Source: an uncultured Verrucomicrobiales bacterium
GTDB lineage: Bacteria; Verrucomicrobiota; Verrucomicrobiae; Limisphaerales; CANJSG01
DNA: 10,852 nucleotides
Direction of reading: 5' to 3'
Assembly: GCA_946480965.1 (NCBI GenBank)
Contig: CAMLMI010000142.1
Span: forward strand, 1-10,852
This document shows positions 1 to 6,036 of the stretch, one piece after another. Numbering within the stretch: position 1 is the stretch's first letter; every line of letters starts with the position of its first letter. The notes beneath the pieces are model-generated. The model saw nothing but the letters and a program-made list of their open reading frames with translations, was not told the DNA's origin and searched no databases. The position numbers were made by a program, and so were the translations under genes.

Positions 1-10
1 CCTTCGGCCA

Positions 11-37
11 CCCTCTCCCCGTCCGACGGGGAGAGGG
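11..37. repeat. REP-like palindrome (12-bp perfect inverted repeat)
   Basis: The arms CCCTCTCCCCGT (11-22) and ACGGGGAGAGGG (26-37) are perfect reverse complements around a 3-nt loop, and GGGGTGAGGGG follows at 40-50. This arrangement resembles the abundant intergenic palindromes built on CTCTCCCC/GGGGAGAG that I know from many GC-rich genomes. It could also act as a transcription terminator for a gene upstream of the window, but the nearest T run (59-64) is about 21 nt from the stem, too far for a classic intrinsic terminator. Only one copy is seen here. Confidence 0.65.
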
Positions 38-144
38 CCGGGGTGAGGGGCTTCTTCCTTTTTTGCCCGCCATCGTTCCCGGTCTGGTTCAACGGATCGG
101 ATTTCCTTCGGACCATGGCCTTCGCCCTTCGTCATTGAGAACAG

Positions 145-2121
145 ATGCACTTCGCCCATTTCCAACTCCTGTGGCTGGTGGTGACGGTGGTGCCGTTGCT
201 GGCCGTGTTTTTGTGGTGGTCGTGGCAACGGCGGAAGCGGCTGATGCGGGAGTTCATCCCGGAGCGGCTGCTGGCCGGATTGACCGTGGGCTTCAGCCCT
301 TCGGTGGAACGGCGTCGGCTGGTTTTGATCGTGGTGGCGACGGCGGCCTTGCTGGTGTCGCTGGCGCGGCCGCAGTGGGGGCTGGTCTGGGAAGAGGCGA
401 CGACGCAGGGCCGCGACATCCTGGTGGCGGTGGATTCGTCGAAGTCGATGCTGGCGGTGGATTCGCCGCCCACGGACCGGTTGACGCGGGCCAAGCTGGC
501 CGCGCTGGACCTGGCGCAGATCGCGCAGTCGGACCGCTTCGGCCTGATCGCCTTCGCCGGATCGGCCTTTCTCCAGTGCCCGTTGACCTTGGACGACTTC
601 GCCTTTGCGCAGAGCGTGAACGCGATCGACACGCAGATCATTCCGCAGGGCGGCACGGCGTTGGCCGGGGCGATCGACACGGCGGTGAAGGCGTTCGAGA
701 AGAGCGGCGACAACCACCGGGTGCTGGTGCTGCTGACCGACGGCGAGGACCACGAAGAAGGCGTGGACGCGGCGGTGAAGCGGGCGCAGAAGGCGGGGAT
801 CAAGATCTTCACCGTCGGCGTCGGCACGCCGGCCGGGGAGGTGATCCGCATCCCGGACGAACAGGGCAACATGGTTTTCCTGCGCGACGAGCAGGGGAAC
901 GCGGTGAAGTCGCGGCTGAACGAGGCCTTGCTCAAGGAGATCGCCACGGAGACGGGAGGCTTCTACCTGGCGCTGTCGGGCGCGCGGCCGATGGAGACGC
1001 TGTTCAAGCGCGGCATCGAGCTGTTGCCGAAAACGGAGTCCGCGACGACGCTCACGCGCAGCTACCGGGAGCAGTTTCATTGGTTCGTGCTGCTGGCGGT
1101 GGCCGGCCTGATCGCCGAGATGTTCTGGAGAGGAAAAATGGAAACCAAGACCGACAGCCCGGGCAAATCCGGGGCGACGACGGCGGCCGCAAAGACCGCT
1201 CTCGTGCTGCTGCTCGCCTGCGGAGTTCCGGGCCTGATGGCCGCGCCGTCGGGGGCCCTGAAGAACTACCGCCAGGGGGAATACGGAAAAGCACAGGCGG
1301 AGTATGAGCGGCTGCTCGAGGAACGGGCGAACAAGGGCAAGGAGCCCGGCGAAAAGGACGCGCAGTTGGAGTTCAACGCCGGGGCTTCGGCCTACAAGGC
1401 GGGCGATTTCGAGAAGGCGCGCCAGCACTTCATCATGGCCGCCGGAGCTGAGGATCTTCTGCTCCAGCAACAGTCCTACTACAACCTGGGCAACACGCTC
1501 TACCTTCAGGGCGAGGCCTCGCAGGACCTGGAGGAGCGGGAGATCATCTGGGAGGACGCGGTCCGCAACCTGTCCAGAGCCTTGGAGCTGGACCAGACGG
1601 ATTCCGACGCGAAGCACAACCTGGAGGTCATCCAAAAGAGGCTCCAGCGGCTGAAGCAGCAGCTCGACGAGATGGCCGCCCAGCAGCCGCAACAGGGCCA
1701 GGGCCAGCAGAATTCCCGCAACAGCCGCCGCAATCGCCGCGACCGCCAGCAGCAGCAGGGCCAGCAATCCGGCCAACAGCAGCCGGGCCAGGGCCAGGAC
1801 GGGCAGGACCAGCCCGGCCGGGGGCAACAGGGCCAGGGCCAGGACGGCGGCGGGGATCGGCGCGACGAACGTGCCGACAGCGGCTCGGGCGAGGAAAAGG
1901 AGAAGGAAGGCCCCGGCGGCGGCGAGGAACGGAACGACGAACAGGGTCCGGGCGGCGACCGCCGGGAAGACGGGCAAACCGGAGCAGGTCAGGGCGTGAT
2001 GACTCCGCGCCAGGCGCAGCAGCTTCTGGAGGCGATGAAGGCGGAGGAGCGCACGATCATCTTCGTGCCTCCGCAGCAGACGGGCGGGAAGGTCCAGCCG
2101 AAGAAGTTCAAGGACTGGTAA
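145..2121 (+). CDS. batB-batC: BatB-BatC fusion: membrane-anchored VWA domain protein with TPR and Gln/Gly-rich tail
   Basis: 658 aa. The N-terminal half is BatB-like. It has two membrane segments (about 9-28 and 57-77), then a von Willebrand A domain with a complete MIDAS metal site: D97-S-S-K-S101, T171 (QGGT) and D199 (LLTDGED). A third membrane segment lies at about 311-329. The second half is BatC-like: a hydrophobic, signal-peptide-like stretch (about 350-367), tetratricopeptide repeats (about 368-500, including AQLEFNAGASAYKAGDFEKA and SYYNLGNTLYLQGEA), a Gln/Gly/Asp-rich region (about 510-615) and a conserved-looking end, MTPRQAQQLLEAMKAEERT...FKDW. Bat proteins of bacteroidetes, spirochaetes and PVC bacteria are envelope proteins encoded with MoxR ATPases; a link to stress tolerance is reported but the mechanism is unclear. 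The start at 145 gives the full first membrane helix and has GAGA upstream. An internal start at 1138 could give a separate BatC. No BatA, BatD or MoxR gene is in the window; they could lie upstream. Confidence 0.9.
   Translation: MHFAHFQLLWLVVTVVPLLAVFLWWSWQRRKRLMREFIPERLLAGLTVGFSPSVERRRLVLIVVATAALLVSLARPQWGLVWEEATTQGRDILVAVDSSKSMLAVDSPPTDRLTRAKLAALDLAQIAQSDRFGLIAFAGSAFLQCPLTLDDFAFAQSVNAIDTQIIPQGGTALAGAIDTAVKAFEKSGDNHRVLVLLTDGEDHEEGVDAAVKRAQKAGIKIFTVGVGTPAGEVIRIPDEQGNMVFLRDEQGNAVKSRLNEALLKEIATETGGFYLALSGARPMETLFKRGIELLPKTESATTLTRSYREQFHWFVLLAVAGLIAEMFWRGKMETKTDSPGKSGATTAAAKTALVLLLACGVPGLMAAPSGALKNYRQGEYGKAQAEYERLLEERANKGKEPGEKDAQLEFNAGASAYKAGDFEKARQHFIMAAGAEDLLLQQQSYYNLGNTLYLQGEASQDLEEREIIWEDAVRNLSRALELDQTDSDAKHNLEVIQKRLQRLKQQLDEMAAQQPQQGQGQQNSRNSRRNRRDRQQQQGQQSGQQQPGQGQDGQDQPGRGQQGQGQDGGGDRRDERADSGSGEEKEKEGPGGGEERNDEQGPGGDRREDGQTGAGQGVMTPRQAQQLLEAMKAEERTIIFVPPQQTGGKVQPKKFKDW
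1127..1140 (+). promoter_or_regulatory. Internal ribosome-binding site and in-frame ATG at the BatB/BatC junction
   Basis: GGAG (1127-1130) within GGAGAGGA lies 7 nt before an ATG at 1138-1140, which is codon 332 of the fused reading frame. It follows directly after the third membrane helix, where a stand-alone BatB would be expected to end. The next residues form a signal-peptide-like profile: polar start with lysines, hydrophobic core TALVLLLACGVPGLMA, then small residues. Starting here would give a 327-aa BatC-like protein. This is the best Shine-Dalgarno in the gene, better than that at 145. Internal initiation is inferred, not shown. Confidence 0.5.
1666..1990 (+). repeat. Gln/Gly/Asp-rich low-complexity coding region
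   Basis: This part of the batB-batC frame is built from imperfect, in-frame repeats of CAGGGCCAG-like units. The string GGGCCAGGGCCAG occurs three times (near 1695, 1786 and 1831). The protein runs through QQ, GQGQ and RRNRR motifs into an acidic Gly/Glu/Arg stretch, consistent with a disordered linker before the short ordered C terminus. BatC proteins often carry such tails. It is likely to vary in length between strains. Confidence 0.75.
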
Positions 2122-2740
2122 CGGCGTAGCACTCGACGCGCGCGGGCGGCACATTGGCCCAGACCATCGAGGTGGCCGTGCGGCGGAAGCACTGGGGGAA
2201 CCGCGTGGGGCGGTGGACCGCGTAGGTGAACTGGATGAAGCGGCCCCTCTGGGCCAACAGGCGGCGGACCTCGAGGAAGAGGCGGGCGACCTTGCGCTTG
2301 GGCAGGGAACGCAACGGGAGGCTGGAGACCACGGCGGCGATGGGCGGAGAATCCTGGGTGCCGAAATTCTGCCGGAGCAGGTGGTTCAGGCTACAGGCGT
2401 CGCCCTGCACCACGGCGATGCCGGGGAAGCGCCGCCGGAGGTGCTGGGCCATTTCCGGGGAATACTCCACGGCGATGATGCGTTCCGGCGCTATGCCGTC
2501 GCGGATCAGCCCTTCGGTGATCGATCCCGTGCCCGCGCCCAGTTCCACCACGTAGCCCTCGCCCGCGCCGCGCACCATGCGGGCCATGCTCCGGGCCAAG
2601 GCCGGGGAACTGGGAACCGCCGCGCCGATCGGACCGGGATTCTTGATGAGTTCCCGGCCGAACAAGGCCAACGATTCGATGTAGGAATGCCCCATGTGGC
2701 GCTGTGGATCTTTTTTGACGACGGCCGCAGTGATACCCAT
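2108..2740 (-). CDS. Class I SAM-dependent methyltransferase, phospholipid N-methyltransferase-like
   Basis: 210 aa with no signal peptide. The Rossmann-type SAM site is clear: motif I VVELGAGTGS (64-73), an acidic residue after strand 2 (AVEYSPEM, E92), D114 in VVQGDACSL, and SSLPLRSLP (139-147) after strand 4. The segment IKNPGPIGAAVPSS (32-45) before motif I, the SSLP motif and the NVPPARV ending are typical of the PmtA/rRNA-adenine-dimethylase-like group, whose best-known members methylate phosphatidylethanolamine to phosphatidylcholine. The exact substrate cannot be read from sequence. The start at 2740 is preferred over M16 because GGAG lies about 9 nt before it. The 3' end overlaps the convergent batB-batC gene by 14 bp. 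An intrinsic terminator sits directly upstream, so the gene needs its own promoter in about 70 bp, a promoter inside the previous gene, or read-through. Confidence 0.82.
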   Translation of the reverse strand: MGITAAVVKKDPQRHMGHSYIESLALFGRELIKNPGPIGAAVPSSPALARSMARMVRGAGEGYVVELGAGTGSITEGLIRDGIAPERIIAVEYSPEMAQHLRRRFPGIAVVQGDACSLNHLLRQNFGTQDSPPIAAVVSSLPLRSLPKRKVARLFLEVRRLLAQRGRFIQFTYAVHRPTRFPQCFRRTATSMVWANVPPARVECYAVTSP

Positions 2741-2760
2741 CCCGGCCGTCTCCGGGCCAC

Positions 2761-2799
2761 GAAAAAAACCGTCCGGAATCCCGGCGATCCCGGACGGTT
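2761..2799 (-). terminator. Rho-independent terminator of the ThuA/beta-propeller operon
   Basis: On the minus strand, AACCGTCCGG (2799-2790) and CCGGACGGTT (2776-2767) form a perfect 10-bp GC-rich stem with a 13-nt loop. The stem runs directly into a T tract (complement of the A run at 2762-2768). It begins about 11 bp after the stop codon of the beta-propeller gene. It ends about 20 nt before the start of the co-oriented methyltransferase gene, so it insulates that gene from the operon or partly attenuates it. Confidence 0.9.
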
Positions 2800-2809
2800 C
2801 CCGGTCCGA

Positions 2810-4057
2810 TCAGGACTTCTTCACGTCGTAGCAGTAGATCAGGTCCTGGTCGCGCAGGTAGAGCTTGCCGTGGCTGACGACGGGATGGACCCAGATCTTG
2901 CCCCGGGAGGCGCGGATCTTCGTCTGGGGATCGAGCGTGAAGCGGCCGCTTTCCTTCCAGCCGGTCGGCGAGGCGTCGATCAGCACCACGGTGCCCTTCT
3001 CCTCGTCCAGGCAGTAGAACTTGCCGTCCGCGTAGCCGATGGCGCCCTTGCCGAGGGCGCTGCGTTCGGCCCAGACCTCTTCGCCGGTCAGGAAGTTCTG
3101 GCAGGTCCAGCCCACGCCGTCGGAGTAGCCGTAGAGATGGTCGCCCACGAGGATGACGCCGCCATGGTGGTTCTTCATCACCTTGTTGTCCTCATAGACG
3201 ACGGTGACGGTGTTGCCGGGGTTGATCTTGATGAGCTTGCAGCCGACGCCGTAGCCGCAGGCCACATAGACGTGGTTGTCCTTCACGATGGGCGTGGGGA
3301 TGACGGCGGTGCGGCCGGGAAACGGCTCCTTCCAGAGCTGTTTTCCGTCCTTGGCCGAGATGCCCACGATGTTCTTCATGGTGAGCTGGACGTATTGGCG
3401 GGTGCCGTTGATCTCGGCGGGGATGATGGAGGCGTATTGGGCCTCGTCGGTGAACTCCGCCGACTGCCAGAGCAGCTTGCCCGTCTTCTTGTCGAAGGCG
3501 GCGAGCGCGCCCTTCGATCCGCCGGGGGTGCAGACCACCTGGTTGCCGTCCACCAACGGCGACTCGGTGTAGCCCCAAGTGGGCACCTTGCCGCCGAGAT
3601 CGGTCATGGACTGCTTCCAAACGATGGCGCCGTCCTTCACGGAGAGGCAGGCGAGGACGCCGGGGCCGCTCATCACGTAGAGGTGGTCGCCGTCCACGGT
3701 GGGGGTGCCGCGCGGGCCGTCGCCCCAGTCGTTCTTCAGGATGGGCGAGAGCTTGGCGGCCCAGACTTCGCGGCCGGTGGTGGCGTTCAAGGCCAGCACC
3801 GCCTCCTGCCCGTCGCGGGTGCCCAGGGTGTAGAGCCGGTCGCCGACGACGGAGAATCCGGCGTAGCCTTGTCCGGCGTTTTCATAGAGCCAGACCCGTT
3901 TGGGGCCGCTGGCGGGCCATTCCTTCAAAAGGCCGGTTTCGGAGGAGATGTCCGTGCGGTTCGGGCCGCGCCACTGGGGCCAGTCCGAAGCGGGGAGCGG
4001 GCTGGAAACGGCGGCCAAAAGCACGCCGGCGAGGAGCAGGGGAGAGGTCGTTTTCAT
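2810..4057 (-). CDS. Exported PQQ-like beta-propeller repeat protein (BamB-like fold)
   Basis: 415 aa. A signal peptide (MKTTSPLLLAGVLLAAVSSP, likely cut after LPA at residue 23) is followed by DWPQWRGPNRTD, an opening typical of the many exported PQQ-like beta-propellers of planctomycetes and verrucomicrobia. About seven blades are visible from recurring patterns: a strand G-D-x-L-Y-x, then AL/DxxTGxxxW (for example ALNATTGREVW, AFDKKTGKLLW, GISAKDGKQLW, FLTGEEVW). The fold is a scaffold; cofactor binding or enzyme activity cannot be inferred, and no haem motif is present. The ATG at 4057 is chosen because it places the signal peptide at the N terminus; an in-frame ATG at 4084 would add nine polar residues and has no Shine-Dalgarno. 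It lies 52 bp downstream of the ThuA-like gene on the same strand, so the two are probably co-transcribed, ending at the terminator at 2761-2799. Confidence 0.9.
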   Translation of the reverse strand: MKTTSPLLLAGVLLAAVSSPLPASDWPQWRGPNRTDISSETGLLKEWPASGPKRVWLYENAGQGYAGFSVVGDRLYTLGTRDGQEAVLALNATTGREVWAAKLSPILKNDWGDGPRGTPTVDGDHLYVMSGPGVLACLSVKDGAIVWKQSMTDLGGKVPTWGYTESPLVDGNQVVCTPGGSKGALAAFDKKTGKLLWQSAEFTDEAQYASIIPAEINGTRQYVQLTMKNIVGISAKDGKQLWKEPFPGRTAVIPTPIVKDNHVYVACGYGVGCKLIKINPGNTVTVVYEDNKVMKNHHGGVILVGDHLYGYSDGVGWTCQNFLTGEEVWAERSALGKGAIGYADGKFYCLDEEKGTVVLIDASPTGWKESGRFTLDPQTKIRASRGKIWVHPVVSHGKLYLRDQDLIYCYDVKKS

Positions 4058-4109
4058 GGCAGGATCGGGTTGGCGAACGGGCATTAGAGGAGGTTCGACG
4101 CGAAATTGT

Positions 4110-4862
4110 TCAATCGAGACGTCCGGCGGCCCAGAGCAGGCCCCGGCTGACGACGTTGAGGAACACGGGATCGCGGAAGGTGTCGTCCGTGTGGCCGAAG
4201 GTGGTGCCGAAGACGCGCGTGCCGTGGAAGTCGTTCACCCAGATGACGGGCTGGACCGCGCCGTTGCGCTCGCTGTTCGAGGTGGCCAGCGGCGTCGTGC
4301 CCGGCCAGACCTGATCGATGATGTAGAGCTCGTCCATCGGCGTGACCCAGTTCTCGGGGAAACCCTTCATCACCGGATGGTTCTTGGCGGCGACCTTCAC
4401 CGGGTAACGGCTCTGGTGGTCGTGGTGGCGGCTGGTCACGCCGAGGAACTGCCGCCAATCGTCGAACTTCGCCGAACGGTAGGTGTGCATCGCGCAGTGG
4501 ATCACCACGGCGGGAGTGCCGGCCTTGTGCGCCTCGGTGATGGAGCGGATGTAGGCCGGATCGTCCGTGTCGGCGAAACATTCGTTGTGGACGACCACGT
4601 CGTAGGGCTTGGCCCAATCGGGATTCGAGTAGAGCGGGATCTGGGCGCGGGTGCCGTTGCCGCCCTCGTTGACCACGGTCCAGAGCACCTTCGCGTGGGC
4701 GTTGACCGCGTTGGTCAGGGCCGTCGCCTGGAAGGGATAGTTGTGGCAGCAGCCGCCGGTGACGAGCAGCGCGCGGAGGGGTTCGGAGGAGCGGGGCAGG
4801 GAACTGGAGCAGCCGGAAACCAGCAGCGTCAGGGCGAAGAGGGCGGCAAGGCGTTGGAGCAT
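4110..4862 (-). CDS. ThuA-like domain lipoprotein
   Basis: 250 aa. A lipoprotein signal peptide ends in the lipobox V15-S-G-C18, so the protein is probably lipid-anchored in the envelope. The rest is a ThuA-like domain (glutamine-amidotransferase-like fold). It opens with strand RALLVTGGCCHNY (29-41), continues with DVVVHNECFAD and AGTPAVVIHCAMHTYR, and contains the H-x-V-M-K-G-F motif and the MDELY segment common in this family, ending with VFGTTFGHTDDTFRDP and a GLLWAAGRL helix. ThuA was named for trehalose use in rhizobia, but the many PVC homologues are of unproven function, often encoded with oxidoreductases or sugar-degradation genes. It is the first gene of the minus-strand pair with the beta-propeller protein. 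No strong Shine-Dalgarno precedes the ATG. Confidence 0.87.
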   Translation of the reverse strand: MLQRLAALFALTLLVSGCSSSLPRSSEPLRALLVTGGCCHNYPFQATALTNAVNAHAKVLWTVVNEGGNGTRAQIPLYSNPDWAKPYDVVVHNECFADTDDPAYIRSITEAHKAGTPAVVIHCAMHTYRSAKFDDWRQFLGVTSRHHDHQSRYPVKVAAKNHPVMKGFPENWVTPMDELYIIDQVWPGTTPLATSNSERNGAVQPVIWVNDFHGTRVFGTTFGHTDDTFRDPVFLNVVSRGLLWAAGRLD

Positions 4863-5000
4863 GGCTTTGCCTAGGCGGGCGCGTGGACCGGGTCAATGGA
4901 ATATCTCGGCCACGGCCGTGGCTGGGATTGTTTCCTCCGAGCTGTCGGTCCAATCTCGCGCCGAACCACCCACGGGAACTCCGCATCAAGGGACACGACC
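4863..5000. promoter_or_regulatory. Divergent intergenic region with a 14-bp perfect palindrome
   Basis: This 138-bp spacer must hold the 5' signals for both the ThuA-like gene (-) and the nuclease gene (+). GCCACGGCCGTGGC at 4909-4922 is a perfect 14-bp palindrome, a possible operator for a dimeric regulator. I see no convincing sigma-70 pair on either strand; TTGACC on the minus strand at about 4898-4893 has only a poor -10 candidate. The plus-strand gene has AAGGGA (4988-4993) 7 nt before its ATG. Confidence 0.4.
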
Positions 5001-5957
5001 ATGCACCACGGAAAGGTTTCGGAAGACATCGCCAAAGGACTCCTCGAACTCAAGAAGCGCATCGAAGCCGCCAAGATCCCGGCCTCGAAGCTCGACGAGA
5101 CGCTGAACATCGCCACCTGGAACATCCGCGAATTCGGCAAGAAGCGCCGCAGCCAGGCCGCGATCCACTACATCGCGGAGATCCTCGGCCAGTTCGACCT
5201 CATCGGCCTGGTCGAGCTGCGCGACAACCTCACGGACCTCGGCCGCGTGCTGGAGATCCTCGGGCCGTATTGGCAGGTCGTGTATTCCGACATGATCCCC
5301 GACGCGGGCGGGAACCGCGAACGCCTCGCCTATCTCTTCGACAAACGCGCCGTCGTCTTCAACGGTCTTGCCGCCCAGGCCCAGCCGCCGCGCAAGAAGA
5401 AGGGCTTCGAGTATGTCTCCGAGGATTCGTTCTGGCGCGCGCCCTACCTCGCGTCGTTCAAGGCGGGCAACTTCGACTTCGTCGTCCTCACCGTCCACAT
5501 CCGCTGGGGCGACAGCACGGAGGCGCGCCGGTTGGAGCTGGAGCGCCTCGCCGACTGGATCGAGGCCAAGCGGCTCCAGGAGACGAAGGAGGACAAGGAT
5601 CTGATCGTCATGGGCGACTTCAACATCCCCACGAAGACCAGCGACCTCTTCAAGGCCATCAGCAAGCACGGCCTCCAGTTGCCGAAGGCGCTGGCCGGGC
5701 TCGACCACGGCAGCAACCTGGAGAAGGACAAGCGCTACGACCAGATCCTGCACTACGCGCAGTATCCGGAGAACTTCACCAACGCCGGCGGCGTGCTGGA
5801 CTTCTACCTCAAGGAAGACCGGATCAAGGAACTGTTCCCCGAAGGCCTGACCAAGGAAGCCTTCACCTACCAGCTCTCCGACCACCTCCCGCTCTGGCTC
5901 CAGATCAACACCGACATCGACGGCCAGGAGCTGGAGCAGATCGTGCAGGGCCGGTAG
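5001..5957 (+). CDS. Endonuclease/exonuclease/phosphatase (EEP) family protein, predicted metal-dependent nuclease
   Basis: 318 aa. The DNase I/EEP catalytic set is complete: N41 in TWNIREFG, metal-binding E72 in LVELRDN, H166 in LTVHIRWG, D206 and N208 in VMGDFNIP, and D294-H295 in SDHLPLW. These residues would hydrolyse a phosphodiester or phosphomonoester with Mg2+; whether the substrate is DNA, RNA or another compound is not determinable. A short charged helix (about 7-26, SEDIAKGLLELKKRIEAAKI) precedes the domain. There is no signal peptide or membrane segment, so it is probably cytoplasmic, unlike its exported neighbours. The start at 5001 is preferred over an upstream in-frame ATG at 4896 because AAGGGA lies 7 nt before it, and the extra 35 residues would cover the divergent promoter region and look non-conserved. 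It is followed after 79 bp by the GH67 gene on the same strand. Confidence 0.88.
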   Translation: MHHGKVSEDIAKGLLELKKRIEAAKIPASKLDETLNIATWNIREFGKKRRSQAAIHYIAEILGQFDLIGLVELRDNLTDLGRVLEILGPYWQVVYSDMIPDAGGNRERLAYLFDKRAVVFNGLAAQAQPPRKKKGFEYVSEDSFWRAPYLASFKAGNFDFVVLTVHIRWGDSTEARRLELERLADWIEAKRLQETKEDKDLIVMGDFNIPTKTSDLFKAISKHGLQLPKALAGLDHGSNLEKDKRYDQILHYAQYPENFTNAGGVLDFYLKEDRIKELFPEGLTKEAFTYQLSDHLPLWLQINTDIDGQELEQIVQGR

Positions 5958-6036
5958 CGCCGGGCTCCGGAGCTGTCCTTCGTTTCCGTTGCTTGCCAGG
6001 CGCGTGGCGAAGCTGGTGTTCTGGAGCGCACATTCC

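Noticed and set aside
2213..4087. A 624-aa plus-strand open frame
   Set aside because: It lies antisense to the methyltransferase and beta-propeller genes and even crosses the terminator. It has no recognisable motif and a biased Gly/Val/Asp/Ala composition.
4863..4898. Possible leaderless promoter TTGACC-17 nt-TAGGCA just before the ThuA start
   Set aside because: The -10 box matches the consensus at only two of six positions; the -35 match alone is not enough.
4896..5000. Longer N terminus (35 residues) for the EEP nuclease from ATG at 4896
   Set aside because: It has no Shine-Dalgarno and covers the divergent promoter region. The ATG at 5001 has AAGGGA at ideal spacing and starts just before the conserved part.
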